Below, piece by piece: positions 1 through 8,744 of a DNA stretch of 64,000 bases. The notes beneath the pieces are model-generated. The model worked only from the letters and a program-made list of their open reading frames with translations, was not told the origin of the DNA and made no database searches. Numbering within the stretch: the stretch's first letter is position 1; each line of letters begins with the position of its first letter. This DNA is from Brevundimonas naejangsanensis DSM 23858 (GTDB lineage: Bacteria; Pseudomonadota; Alphaproteobacteria; Caulobacterales; Caulobacteraceae). The position numbers and the translations under genes are program-made. The stretch spans positions 744,001-808,000 of the forward strand of contig NZ_ATXN01000002.1 of assembly GCF_000421705.1 (NCBI RefSeq), in the 5' to 3' direction.

Positions 1-801
1 GAACAGGGTCATGGCGGCGAATGCGCCGACCTCGATGAAGTTCGACGCGCCCGCGCCCAGCCCGACCTTCATCTGCTGGCTCTCGACCGCCTTGTCGCGT
101 TTGGGCTTCTTGAACACGCCCCAGGCCCGCGCCTCGGGCAGGCGCAGGATGAAGACGACCAGAAAGATCGCCAGCGCCGTGCGCGCGCCGAACGTCGCCC
201 AGGCCGAGGCCACCGCGCCATGCAGGCCGATGCCCAGCAGGTCCGGCACCAGCAGCAGGTTCAGCGCCAGATTGACCGCATTGGCCACCCACATGGCGAC
301 CATGCCCGCCTTGGGCCTGTGCAGTCCCTCAAGGAAGAACTGGGCGCAGACCGAAATCAGATAGGCGGGCATCGACAGGGCGAAGACCATCAGGGCGGGC
401 GTCGCGCCCTCGCCCAGACCATCCTCCAGCCCCATGTGAACCAGTCCGAACGGCCCGAGCAGCAGCAGGCCGATCATCGAGACCAGACCGATCTGCAGCG
501 AATAGGTCATCCCGCGCCTCAGGACGGCGCCGACCTCGTCGCCCCTGCCCTCGCCCAGCAGGCGGGCGGTCATGACCTGCACCCCCATCATCAGGCCGAC
601 CGCCGTGGTCAGCACGACCGAGGACGGCGCCCATGCCAGGGAGTGGAAGGCCAGCTCGCGGCTGGCGTAGTGGCCGACGACGATGGCGTCCGTCAGCCCC
701 ATCGTCATGATGCCCAGACGCGCCATAACGACCGGCCAGGCCAGCTTCAGCAGCTCGGACAGGGTGGCGCGTGTTTTGAAGCTGAACAGAGCGTGGGTCA
801 T
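1..801 (-). CDS. MATE-family multidrug/Na+ antiporter, C-terminus off window
   Basis: Inner-membrane exporter of the MATE (NorM-like) family, which moves cationic drugs or metabolites out using a Na+ or H+ gradient. The visible 267 codons read as successive hydrophobic helices with MATE features, including WPVVMARLGIMTMGLTDAIV near the start and a MMGVQVMTARLLGEG segment in the second helix pair. The reading frame runs off the left edge, so roughly the last 40% is missing. I use the ATG at 801; an in-frame ATG at 828 would add nine residues, and neither has a clear ribosome site. The substrate cannot be told from sequence. Confidence 0.85.
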   Translation of the reverse strand, partial: MTHALFSFKTRATLSELLKLAWPVVMARLGIMTMGLTDAIVVGHYASRELAFHSLAWAPSSVVLTTAVGLMMGVQVMTARLLGEGRGDEVGAVLRRGMTYSLQIGLVSMIGLLLLGPFGLVHMGLEDGLGEGATPALMVFALSMPAYLISVCAQFFLEGLHRPKAGMVAMWVANAVNLALNLLLVPDLLGIGLHGAVASAWATFGARTALAIFLVVFILRLPEARAWGVFKKPKRDKAVESQQMKVGLGAGASNFIEVGAFAAMTLF

Positions 802-864
802 CGGAGGCCGCAACAGCCACGCGCCCATGCGCGCGTCAATCGATTTTCCGTGTGTTTCGGGCGC

Positions 865-1260
865 CTACCAGGCGCCCAGTTCGCGCAACTCCCGCGCCAG
901 TTCGGGCGGCAGGTCCGTCGGCTCGGCCACCGACAGGTCCGGCGGCACGTCCTTGTCGAAATAACGCCAACCCTGAAACGGCCGCCGGGCCAGCGGCGCG
1001 GTGCGGATGACCTGGCTGTCCAGCTTGATTTCACACCGGCTGGCCTTGCCCTCGCCCACGGTGGTGATGTCCAGAATGCGCTGACGGCAGGTCACTACGC
1101 CCTTCATCACCCAATAAAGGGAGCCGCCGTCTTCGATCTCGGCGGCGCGCTTGGGCGTCATGCGGGTGTGAACGATGCGCCAGTCGGACCGGGCGGCGTT
1201 CGCCTCCAGCGTCTCGACGTCCGACACGCCGACGCAGAGCTTGATCATGTGCAGGGGCAT
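865..1260 (-). CDS. DUF1489 family protein
   Basis: A 131-residue soluble protein of unknown function matching the DUF1489 family, which is largely alphaproteobacterial. The recognisable parts are the MIKLCVGV start, a LYWVMKG segment in the middle and the RPFQGWRYF segment near the C-terminus. There is no signal peptide or membrane segment. An internal Met at residue 5 (position 1248) is the alternative start. The gene lies on the same strand as the MATE gene, upstream of it, and is separated from mccA by a REP-like repeat region, so it is probably transcribed apart from the mcc operon. Confidence 0.8.
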   Translation of the reverse strand: MPLHMIKLCVGVSDVETLEANAARSDWRIVHTRMTPKRAAEIEDGGSLYWVMKGVVTCRQRILDITTVGEGKASRCEIKLDSQVIRTAPLARRPFQGWRYFDKDVPPDLSVAEPTDLPPELARELRELGAW

Positions 1261-1281
1261 GAAACGCCGCCTCTACTCCGT

Positions 1282-1309
1282 TCATCCCGGCGGACGCCGG
1301 GACCCAGTG
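1282..1309 (+). repeat. REP-like palindromic repeat
   Basis: The sequence CATCCCGGCGGACGCCGGGA with a trailing CCCAGTG forms a short hairpin (CCCGGCG/CGCCGGG). The same unit recurs at 20801-20829 and inverted at 20885-20907. It sits in the gap between DUF1489 and mccA, a typical place for a REP element. Confidence 0.7.
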
Positions 1310-1351
1310 AGAGCCCCGCACGCGGCGCTCGACAAACTTGCTCGGGCCAAC

Positions 1352-1368
1352 TCCCGGCGTCCGCCGGA
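1352..1368 (-). repeat. Degenerate inverted partner of the REP-like repeat
   Basis: TCCCGGCGTCCGCCGGA is the reverse-orientation partner of the unit at 1282-1309, with the outer part eroded. The two lie about 45 bases apart just past the mccA stop codon and could fold as a longer stem-loop at the 3' end of the mcc transcript. Confidence 0.5.
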
Positions 1369-1379
1369 TCAGCGGCGGT

Positions 1380-3386
1380 TTAGTCCGCCGCCTTCACCAC
1401 AGCCAGAACCGCGCCGTCCACGACCTGATCACCGACAGCGACGTTGAACTCGGCCACCACGCCGTCGAAGGGCGCGGTCAGGGCGTGCTCCATCTTCATG
1501 GCTTCCAGCACCACGACGGGTTGGCCCTTGGTCACGGCGTCGCCGGCCTTGGCGGGCGCCGCGACGATCTTGCCCGGCATGGGCGCGCGCAGGCCGCCGT
1601 CCGAGGCGGCGCCTACTGTGGCCGTTGTCGGTCGGCACAGCGACACCCGCGAAACTTCCCCGGCGCGGAAAACGACGACGTCATCTTCAACCGATATGAT
1701 CGAGGCGGCAGGCCGACCGTCGAACATCACGGAGGCTCCCTTGCCACGCCCCCCCCATTGCACGTCAGTGACCAACGAGGTAGCGCCCGCGCTCACGTTC
1801 CAATTCCAATCCGGCCTAGACGAAAATACGAAGTCCGATGCCGCATCCGCCGAATAGACCCGCACCTTAGCCCCAGGCGAGCTATTGGCGCGGAACCCGA
1901 ATATGCCGTCCGGGGTCGGCGTCCACGGGTCGAAAGGCCCACTTCCCCAGAACGCCCGGTCGTCATCGCGGGCAAGACCGTCGAGCAGAGCAGCGGCTCC
2001 TGCTAAGACTGCTTCCGAAGCGGACGCCGCGATCAGCGCGCTCTCCTCCGCTGCGATGAAGCCGGTGTCCACGTCACCCTCGACGAAGCGCCGGTGATCC
2101 AGACAGCGCGCCATGAAGCCCGCGTTGGTCTTCACCGGCCAGACTTCTACCTCGCGGCAGGCGTCGGCCAGGCGGGCGGCGGCGGCTTCGCGGGTGTCTT
2201 CATGGACGATCAGCTTGGCGATCATCGGGTCGTAGAACTGGCTGACCTCGCCGCCCTGCATCACGCCGGTGTCGACGCGGATGTCGTCGGGCATGACGAA
2301 GTGATCCAGCCGCCCGATGGATGGCAGGAAGCCGTTGGCCGGGTCTTCGGCGTAGAGGCGGGCCTCCATGGCCCAGCCCTTCATCGGGATGTCGGCCTGC
2401 GCCAGCGGAATGGGCTCGCCCGCCGCGACGCGCAGTTGCCATTCCACCAGATCGACGCCGGTGATGGCCTCCGTCACCGGGTGCTCGACCTGCAGTCGGG
2501 TGTTCATCTCCATGAACCAGATGCGGTCAGCCTTCAGTCCGTCGGAGGCGTCGGCGATGAACTCGATGGTGCCCGCGCCCTGATAGTCCACGGCCTTGGC
2601 GGCGCGCACGGCGGCCGCGGTGACGGCGTCGCGCGTGGCCTGATCCATGCCGGGCGCCGGGGCTTCCTCGATCACCTTCTGGTGGCGGCGCTGCAGCGAG
2701 CAGTCGCGTTCATGCAGGTGGACGACGTTGCCGTGGCTGTCGCCGAAGACCTGCACCTCGATGTGGCGCGGACGGGTGATGTAGCTCTCGATCAGGACGC
2801 GCGGGTCGCCGAAGGACGACTGCCCCTCACGCTGCGCTGAGGCCAGACCTTCGGCGAAGTCCTCAGTCCTATCGACCTTGCGCATCCCCTTGCCGCCGCC
2901 GCCCGCGACCGCCTTGATCAGGACGGGGAAGCCGATGCGGTTCGCCTCGGCCGTCAGGGTCTCCAGCGACTGGTCCTCGCCCTGATAGCCGGGCGTGACG
3001 GGCACGCCCGCCTCGATCATCAGCTTCTTGGCCGCGTCCTTCAGCCCCATGGCGCGGATCGAGGACGGCTTGGGGCCGATCCAGACGATGCCTTCCGCCG
3101 ACACGGCCTCGGCGAAGTCGGCGTTCTCGGACAGGAAGCCGTAGCCGGGGTGGATGGCCTCCGCCCCCGTCGCCTTGGCCGCCGCCAGCACCCTGGCCGC
3201 ATCCAGATAGGATTCGCGCGCCGCCGCCGGGCCGATCAGCACCGCCTCGTCCGCCTCACGCATGTGCAGGGCGTTGGCGTCAGCCTCGGAATAGACGGCG
3301 ATGGTGCGCAGGCCCATGCGGCGAGCGGTGCGGAAGACACGGCAGGCGATCTCGCCGCGATTGGCGACCAGGACGGACTTGAACAT
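1380..3386 (-). CDS. mccA: Methylcrotonyl-CoA carboxylase biotin-carboxylase subunit
   Basis: Alpha subunit of 3-methylcrotonyl-CoA carboxylase in leucine degradation, carrying both biotin carboxylase and biotin carrier functions. In 668 residues it has the biotin carboxylase N-domain (VLVANRGEIACRVFRTARR), an ATP-grasp glycine loop GGGGKGMR near residue 165, the EMNTRLQVEHPVTE catalytic segment, and a C-terminal biotinyl domain with EAMKMEH, whose lysine is K631. It ends a three-gene minus-strand operon, nine bases after the hydratase. The AMKM biotinyl type also occurs in propionyl- and acetyl-CoA carboxylases, but the hydratase and mccB neighbours favour methylcrotonyl-CoA. Confidence 0.9.
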   Translation of the reverse strand: MFKSVLVANRGEIACRVFRTARRMGLRTIAVYSEADANALHMREADEAVLIGPAAARESYLDAARVLAAAKATGAEAIHPGYGFLSENADFAEAVSAEGIVWIGPKPSSIRAMGLKDAAKKLMIEAGVPVTPGYQGEDQSLETLTAEANRIGFPVLIKAVAGGGGKGMRKVDRTEDFAEGLASAQREGQSSFGDPRVLIESYITRPRHIEVQVFGDSHGNVVHLHERDCSLQRRHQKVIEEAPAPGMDQATRDAVTAAAVRAAKAVDYQGAGTIEFIADASDGLKADRIWFMEMNTRLQVEHPVTEAITGVDLVEWQLRVAAGEPIPLAQADIPMKGWAMEARLYAEDPANGFLPSIGRLDHFVMPDDIRVDTGVMQGGEVSQFYDPMIAKLIVHEDTREAAAARLADACREVEVWPVKTNAGFMARCLDHRRFVEGDVDTGFIAAEESALIAASASEAVLAGAAALLDGLARDDDRAFWGSGPFDPWTPTPDGIFGFRANSSPGAKVRVYSADAASDFVFSSRPDWNWNVSAGATSLVTDVQWGGRGKGASVMFDGRPAASIISVEDDVVVFRAGEVSRVSLCRPTTATVGAASDGGLRAPMPGKIVAAPAKAGDAVTKGQPVVVLEAMKMEHALTAPFDGVVAEFNVAVGDQVVDGAVLAVVKAAD

Positions 3387-3395
3387 TCGGCTACC

Positions 3396-4298
3396 TTATT
3401 GCGCCCAGCTCGGCGCGCGTTTGTCGAGGAAGGCGCGCACGCCCTCCTGGCCCTCGGCCGAGACGCGGGCGCGGGCGATGCGCTTGGCGGTCTCTTCCAG
3501 CAGGCGGTTGTCGATCTCTTCGCCCGCCACATCGTTGACCAGACGCTTGGCGTCGCCCATCGCGCCCGGCGCATTGGCCGACAGGCTGTCCGTCAGCATG
3601 GAGATGAACTCGTCCACCGAACCTTCAGGCAGGACCATGTCGATCAGCCCCGCATGAGCGGCGTAATCGGCGTCGAAGATGTTGGCCGTCAGGAATAGCT
3701 GGCGCGCGCGGCGCGCGCCGACCGCCTCGATGACATAGGGGGCGATGGTCGCGGGGATCAGGCCCAGCTTGACCTCGGAGAAGGCGAAGCGCGTCCCTTC
3801 GACCGCCACGGCCATGTCGCAGGCGGCGACGATGCCCGCACCGCCGCCCATGGCCGCGCCCTCGACCAGAGCCACCGTCAGCGCCGGCACGTCGTGCAGG
3901 GCCTTCAGCATCTTCGCCAGGCCCATGGCGTCGTCGCGGTTGTCGCTTTCGGACCAGTCGGCCGCGTCGCGCATCCAGTTCAGGTCGGCGCCCGCGCTGA
4001 ACGTCCCGCCCGCGCCGCGGATGAAGACCACGCGGACCCGGTCAGCGCCCTGCAACGTCTCGAACGCTTCATACAGGGCGGCGATGGTGGCGGCGTCGAA
4101 GGCGTTCTTCTTCTGCGGCCGGTTGATGGTGACGAAGACCACGCCGTCGGCCGTGGCGTCGATCTGCACCAGGTCATCGTTCGCATCCGGCGCTGGGTCA
4201 GCGACGAAGGGATGGGCGATGGCGTTCATCTCCGCCGCCTCGGCGTCGGTGATGTCCAGGGCGTTGAGGTCGTCTTCGGTGGGCTTCTGGTCGGTCAT
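3396..4298 (-). CDS. Enoyl-CoA hydratase, probable methylglutaconyl-CoA hydratase
   Basis: Crotonase-fold enzyme placed between the two carboxylase subunits, where methylglutaconyl-CoA hydratase (LiuC/AUH type) makes HMG-CoA in leucine degradation. The crotonase core starts near residue 45 (VVFVTINRPQKKNAF) and shows both oxyanion-hole segments, GGTFSAGADLNWM near residue 100 and EGAAMGGGAG near 150, followed by FSEVKLGLIPA. The first 45 residues are an acidic extension not usual for the family. The ATG has an AAGGAG ribosome site six bases upstream, so the long form is probably real. Isohexenylglutaconyl-CoA hydratase (terpenoid catabolism) is the main alternative. Confidence 0.85.
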   Translation of the reverse strand: MTDQKPTEDDLNALDITDAEAAEMNAIAHPFVADPAPDANDDLVQIDATADGVVFVTINRPQKKNAFDAATIAALYEAFETLQGADRVRVVFIRGAGGTFSAGADLNWMRDAADWSESDNRDDAMGLAKMLKALHDVPALTVALVEGAAMGGGAGIVAACDMAVAVEGTRFAFSEVKLGLIPATIAPYVIEAVGARRARQLFLTANIFDADYAAHAGLIDMVLPEGSVDEFISMLTDSLSANAPGAMGDAKRLVNDVAGEEIDNRLLEETAKRIARARVSAEGQEGVRAFLDKRAPSWAQ

Positions 4299-4357
4299 GA
4301 TAGGCTCCTTGCCGGACTGAAACGCGGCAGCAGTGCTTTGGTGCAGGCTTTCGCCAG

Positions 4358-5950
4358 TTACATCCGGAATACGCCGAAGGTCGTCTCAGGGATGGGTGCG
4401 TTCAGGCTGGCGCTGATGGCCAGACCCAGCACGTCGCGGGTCTGGGCCGGATCGATGACGCCGTCGTCCCACAGGCGAGCCGTGGCGTAGTAGGGGTTCC
4501 CCTCGTCCTCGTACTTCTGACGGATCGGCGCCTTGAAGGCCTCGGCCTCTTCCGGCGTCCAGGTCTCTGCGTCGCGGTGAACGGTGGCCAGGACGCTGGC
4601 CGCCTGCTCGCCGCCCATCACGCTGATGCGGCTGTTGGGCCAGGTGAACAGGAAGCGCGGGGAATAGGCCCGGCCGCACATGCCGTAGTTGCCGGCCCCG
4701 AACGACCCGCCGATCAGGACGGTGAACTTGGGCACCTCGGCCGAGGCGACGGCCGTCACCAGCTTGGCGCCGTGCTTGGCGATGCCCTCGGCTTCATATT
4801 TGCCGCCGACCATGAAGCCCGAGATGTTCTGCAGGAAGAGCAGCGGAATCTTGCGTTTGCAGGCCAGTTCGATGAAGTGCGCGCCCTTCTGGGCGCTCTC
4901 GGAGAACAGCACGCCGTTGTTGGCCAGGATCGCGACCGGCTGCCCCCAGATGCGAGCGAAGCCGCACACCAGCGACGTGCCGTACAATGCCTTGAACTCG
5001 TCCATCTCCGAGCCGTCGACGATACGGGCGATGACCTCGCGCACGTCATAGGGGGCCCGGACATCCTCGGGGATGATGCCGTACAGCTCAGCCGGATCGT
5101 AAGCGGGGGCGCGCGGCTCGCGCACGTCCAGCGGCTGGGGCTTGGCAGTGTTCAGGTTGGCGACGATGGAGCGCACGATCTCCAGCGCGTGCTCGTCGTT
5201 CTCGGCCACATGGTCGACCACGCCGGACCTGCGGCCGTGGGTCTCGGCCCCGCCCAGCTCCTCGGCCGAGATGACTTCGCCGGTCGCGGCCTTCACCAGC
5301 GGCGGCCCAGCCAGGAAGATGGTGCCCTGATTGCGGACGATCACCGTCTCGTCCGACATGGCCGGCACATAGGCGCCGCCCGCCGTGCAACTGCCCATGA
5401 CGCAGGCGATCTGGGGGATAGACCGGGCGCTCATCCGCGCCTGGTTGAAGAAGATGCGGCCGAAGTGATCGCGATCAGGAAAGACCTCCGCCTGGTGCGG
5501 CAGGTTGGCCCCGCCGGAATCGACCAGATAGACGCACGGGAGGTTGTTCTGCTCGGCGATCTCCTGCGCCCGCAGGTGCTTCTTCACCGTCACCGGGAAG
5601 TAGGCGCCGCCCTTCACCGTCGGGTCGTTGGCGACGATCATCACCTCGCGGCCCGACACCCGGCCGACGCCGCAGATCATCCCGGCGCCCGGCGCTTCGT
5701 CCCGATACATCCCATCGGCGGCCAACTGGCCCACCTCCAGAAACGGCGAGCCCGGATCCAGCAACCGCTCGACCCGATCCCTCGGCAACAGCTTTCCGCG
5801 CGCCACATGGCGCTCGCGGCTGGCGTCCGATCCGCCCCGCGCCGCCTTGGCGACCTTTTCATAAAGCACGTCCCGCAGGGCGCGATTGTGCGCATCCAGC
5901 GTTTTGAAAGCAGGACTGTTGCGATCGACGGCGGAAATCAGCTTGGGCAT
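4358..5950 (-). CDS. mccB: Methylcrotonyl-CoA carboxylase carboxyltransferase subunit
   Basis: Beta subunit transferring CO2 from biotin to 3-methylcrotonyl-CoA. At 530 residues it is full length, with two crotonase-like halves. Typical MccB segments are visible: [23 protein letters not shown] near the N-terminus, the [23 protein letters not shown] region, and [16 protein letters not shown] near residue 420. It is the first gene of the minus-strand mccB-hydratase-mccA operon and is divergent from the patatin gene across an 80-base gap that must hold promoters for both. Leucine degradation is then continued by ivd at 28.9 kb. Confidence 0.92.
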   Translation of the reverse strand: MPKLISAVDRNSPAFKTLDAHNRALRDVLYEKVAKAARGGSDASRERHVARGKLLPRDRVERLLDPGSPFLEVGQLAADGMYRDEAPGAGMICGVGRVSGREVMIVANDPTVKGGAYFPVTVKKHLRAQEIAEQNNLPCVYLVDSGGANLPHQAEVFPDRDHFGRIFFNQARMSARSIPQIACVMGSCTAGGAYVPAMSDETVIVRNQGTIFLAGPPLVKAATGEVISAEELGGAETHGRRSGVVDHVAENDEHALEIVRSIVANLNTAKPQPLDVREPRAPAYDPAELYGIIPEDVRAPYDVREVIARIVDGSEMDEFKALYGTSLVCGFARIWGQPVAILANNGVLFSESAQKGAHFIELACKRKIPLLFLQNISGFMVGGKYEAEGIAKHGAKLVTAVASAEVPKFTVLIGGSFGAGNYGMCGRAYSPRFLFTWPNSRISVMGGEQAASVLATVHRDAETWTPEEAEAFKAPIRQKYEDEGNPYYATARLWDDGVIDPAQTRDVLGLAISASLNAPIPETTFGVFRM

Positions 5951-6029
5951 GCCTAAGGTTTAGGAGGCTTCCGCGCCGGGGGGAAGCCGTTCGGTTCACC
6001 GAAGACGAAATCGGCTATATCTCCTTCCC

Positions 6030-7889
6030 ATGGCCCCGCTTCGACCGGACACCCTCGCCGCCGCCCTGACCCGCGCCTTCGAGGACGCGCAGGACAGCCG
6101 CGCCAGCTGGTTCGCCCTGACGCGGGGCGAGCGGCTGTTTTCCGCCGGCGACCGCGCCGACACCCTCTATCTGCTGCGCGCCGGGCGGCTGGGCGTCTTC
6201 CGTCGCGACGACGGCCGCACCCCCCAGATGATCGCGGTCATCAAGCCCGGCGAGCCGGTCGGCGAACTGGCCATGCTGGCGGGGACCTCGCACATGTCGG
6301 ACGTTGTCGCTCTGCGCGACAGCGACGTGCTGGCCCTGCCGCGCGAGGCCTTCTTCGACGCCGCGCGCAACGATCCCCTGCTGATGTCGGAGTTGGGCCA
6401 GATCATGCTGACCCGGGCGCGTGAGCGCGGCGGCGGGACCGAGCCCAACGTCTTCGGCTTCGTCTCGGCCCGCGACAAGCCGATCCGCGCCTTCGTCGAG
6501 CGCGTCGCCCGCGCAGTCGAGGCTCAGGGCGCCACCTGCCACGTCATCGACAGTTCGGCCCTGTCATCCGCCGCCGAGTGGTTTTCGCGGGTCGAGGACG
6601 CCCACGACTATGTCCTCTATGTCGCCGAGGCGGACGAGCCGAACTGGGCCGCCCTGTGCGCGCGTCAGGTCGACCGGCTGTTCCTGGTCGGCGCCGCCGA
6701 CTGCCCCCCGCCCCTCGCCCCGCCCGTGGCCGACGAGTGGGACGATGCGGGCCAACGCACCGACCTGATCCTGCTGCGCGATCCCCGGATGCCGCGTCCC
6801 AGCAACACCCGCGCCTGGCTGGACGTGCTGAAGCCCGGCCGCTGGTTCCACGCGGTCGAGGGCCTGTTTGAAGACACCGCGCGGATCGCCCGGCTGATCA
6901 CCGGCTCCTCCGTCGGGGTGGTGCTGTCCGGCGGCGGCGCGCGCGCCTACGCCCACATCGGCGCGCTGAAGGCCCTGCGCGAGGCCGGCACGCCCATCGA
7001 TTTCATCGGCGGCGCCTCAATGGGGGCGGTCATCGGCGCCGGTCCCGCTCTCGGCTGGTCCGACGAAGAACTGGAGCACCACATCCGCCAGGCCTTCGTC
7101 CTGTCCGATCCCCTGGCCGACATCGCCCCGCCCATTATCGCCATGACCCACGCGCGCAAGGTCAAGGCGCTGATGAAGGAGGCCTTCGGCGACGTGCAGA
7201 TGGAGGACATGCTGCTGCCCTTCTTCGCCGTCTCGACCAATCTGACCGCAGGCAGGCTGGAGGTGCATCGCGAGGGCACGCTGCGCCACGCCCTGCGTGC
7301 CTCCATCTCCATTCCCGGCGTCATGCCGCCCGTGGTGATGAACGGCCAGGTGCTGGTCGACGGCGCCGTTCTGCGCAACTTCCCCAGCGACGTGATGCGC
7401 CGGTTGAACAGCGGTCCGGTCGTGGGCGTCGACGTGTCTCAGTCACGCGGCGTGGACGCTTCGGCGCTGGAGAATCCCCCCTCCTGGTGGCGTTGGATCC
7501 TGTCGGGGGCCTGGAAGCACGGCCCGCCGATCGTCTCCATCCTGATGCGCTCAGCCACCCTGTCGAGCGAGGCCGAGCGGATGCAGGCCCGCGCCGAGAC
7601 GGACCTGCTGATCCTGCCGCCCTCCGACGGCGTCGATATCCGTGACTGGAAGGCCTATGAGCCCGGCGTCGCCGCGGGCTATGAGGCCGCGCGCGCCGCC
7701 CTGGACAGCCTCAACGGCCCGGTCGAGACCCTGCACCGGCGCCGCCGCTCCGACGCGCCAGAAGAAACAGTCGAGGAAATGGCAGAAGAGTCCTTCCCTC
7801 AGGACGTTTTGGAAACGCCTGGCCCAACACCTGGCTCAGGCGCAACAGGAAGGCGTCGCGGCTGGCTGGGTCTTCGCAAAGCGCGGTGA
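6030..7889 (+). CDS. Patatin-like phospholipase with cyclic-nucleotide-binding domain
   Basis: A 619-residue NTE-type esterase: an N-terminal cNMP-binding domain (about residues 15-125, with LRAGRLGVFRRDD and PGEPVGELAMLAG) joined to a patatin domain (about 295-480). The patatin catalytic parts are intact: the glycine-rich oxyanion loop VVLSGGGARAYAHIGAL, the nucleophile in GGASMGA (S330) and the dyad aspartate in VDGAVLRNFP (D444). No signal peptide is seen, so it probably works on membrane phospholipids from the cytoplasmic side. Its last 179 bases overlap the convergent methyltransferase gene. Whether the cNMP domain still binds nucleotide cannot be judged. Confidence 0.88.
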   Translation: MAPLRPDTLAAALTRAFEDAQDSRASWFALTRGERLFSAGDRADTLYLLRAGRLGVFRRDDGRTPQMIAVIKPGEPVGELAMLAGTSHMSDVVALRDSDVLALPREAFFDAARNDPLLMSELGQIMLTRARERGGGTEPNVFGFVSARDKPIRAFVERVARAVEAQGATCHVIDSSALSSAAEWFSRVEDAHDYVLYVAEADEPNWAALCARQVDRLFLVGAADCPPPLAPPVADEWDDAGQRTDLILLRDPRMPRPSNTRAWLDVLKPGRWFHAVEGLFEDTARIARLITGSSVGVVLSGGGARAYAHIGALKALREAGTPIDFIGGASMGAVIGAGPALGWSDEELEHHIRQAFVLSDPLADIAPPIIAMTHARKVKALMKEAFGDVQMEDMLLPFFAVSTNLTAGRLEVHREGTLRHALRASISIPGVMPPVVMNGQVLVDGAVLRNFPSDVMRRLNSGPVVGVDVSQSRGVDASALENPPSWWRWILSGAWKHGPPIVSILMRSATLSSEAERMQARAETDLLILPPSDGVDIRDWKAYEPGVAAGYEAARAALDSLNGPVETLHRRRRSDAPEETVEEMAEESFPQDVLETPGPTPGSGATGRRRGWLGLRKAR

Positions 7890-8535
7890 GATAGGGCCGC
7901 AGGGCGGTCCCCTTCATCCACTCCAGCACGGCGTCATCGCCTTCCAGCACATGCAGATAGGTCGTCGACCAGATGTCGACCTCTTCGCACAGATCCGCCG
8001 CCGCATCGTAATAGGCCTCCGCCGCCAGCAGAGGCTGAATGGTGTCCACGCCGCTCAGCCGCTCGCGCCACGGTCCGCCCGCCGCCGTCTGACGCATCAG
8101 GGTGTGATGGCGCGTCTCCCACGCCATCGGCATCTGCACCGCCAGCACGCCGCCCGGCGCCAGCGTCTGCGCCAGCCGCCGGAACAGGGCCGCATGGTCC
8201 GGCGCCCACTGTAGCGAGGCGTTGGCCAGGATAAGATCAACCGGCGCATCCGGCGCCCAGTGCTCCAGATCGCCCTGCACCCAGCGCACGTCGTCCGGCA
8301 GGCCGCGCGCCTGTTCCAGCATCGCCGCGCTGGAATCCAGCCCATGCACCCGCGCTGCGGGCCAGCGTCGTTTCAGCAGGGCCGCATGCTGTCCCGTGCC
8401 GCAGCCGATGTCCCAGACCTCATGCGGGTCCAGATCGTCCGGCAGATGCGACAGCAGGTCGATGGCCGCGCGATCGCGCTGGCGCTCAAAACGATTGTAT
8501 TGCTGGGGGTCCCACGCCGGCGACGTCATCGTCAT
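7711..8535 (-). CDS. tam: Trans-aconitate 2-methyltransferase
   Basis: SAM-dependent methyltransferase that methylates trans-aconitate, a by-product inhibiting aconitase. The 274-residue protein begins WDPQQYNRFERQRDRAA, typical of Tam, and has the SAM-binding loop DIGCGTGQH near residues 42-50. The usual Tam end, FPRLFLLARR, is followed by about 11 extra Gly/Arg-rich residues in the part antisense to the patatin gene. The start at 8535 follows AAGGAG by four bases; that ribosome site lies inside a long hairpin joined to the upstream tRNA-His. ATG at 8529 is an alternative. Confidence 0.88.
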   Translation of the reverse strand: MTMTSPAWDPQQYNRFERQRDRAAIDLLSHLPDDLDPHEVWDIGCGTGQHAALLKRRWPAARVHGLDSSAAMLEQARGLPDDVRWVQGDLEHWAPDAPVDLILANASLQWAPDHAALFRRLAQTLAPGGVLAVQMPMAWETRHHTLMRQTAAGGPWRERLSGVDTIQPLLAAEAYYDAAADLCEEVDIWSTTYLHVLEGDDAVLEWMKGTALRPYLTALCEDPASRDAFLLRLSQVLGQAFPKRPEGRTLLPFPRLFLLARRSGGAGAGSRPGR

Positions 8536-8536
8536 T

Positions 8537-8576
8537 ATTCTCCTTCGAGCATCGCGAAAGCGATTCGAAGGAGAAT
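8537..8576 (-). promoter_or_regulatory. Hairpin holding the tam ribosome-binding site
   Basis: A 12-bp arm (ATTCTCCTTCGA/TCGAAGGAGAAT), a two-base bulge, and a 5-bp arm capped by GAAA form one long stem. It begins at the 3' terminal base of tRNA-His and ends just before the tam start codon. On the transcribed strand the AAGGAG site of tam lies in the distal arm, so the stem would block initiation. No U-tract follows, so it does not look like a standard terminator. Confidence 0.7.
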
Positions 8577-8652
8577 GGTACAGCCTCTCAGGATTGAACT
8601 GAGGACCTCCGGCTCCACAAACCGGCGCTCTAACCAGCTGAGCTAAGGCTGC
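8576..8652 (-). tRNA. tRNA-His (GTG)
   Basis: Full cloverleaf of 77 bases including encoded CCA. The anticodon loop TTGTGGA gives GTG. The acceptor stem is GCAGCCT/AGGCTGT with a G1-U72 wobble, the discriminator base is A73, and the base before G1 is T, not G. The absence of G-1 with A73 is the unusual tRNA-His type known from part of the Alphaproteobacteria. Its 3' end runs directly into the tam leader hairpin. Confidence 0.95.
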
Positions 8653-8744
8653 ACATCTCTGCGCGAGGGCGGTTCTCTAGCGGGCCTCGCCGTCGGGGGC
8701 AAGCGGCCTTTTCACCCTCGCGTAGAATTTATGTTTTATCCCCG

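Noticed and set aside
220-1383. Long plus-strand open frame opposite MATE and DUF1489
   Set aside because: Its composition (Gln, His, Arg, Gly rich) is that of an antisense shadow in GC-rich DNA, and the minus-strand genes have family motifs.
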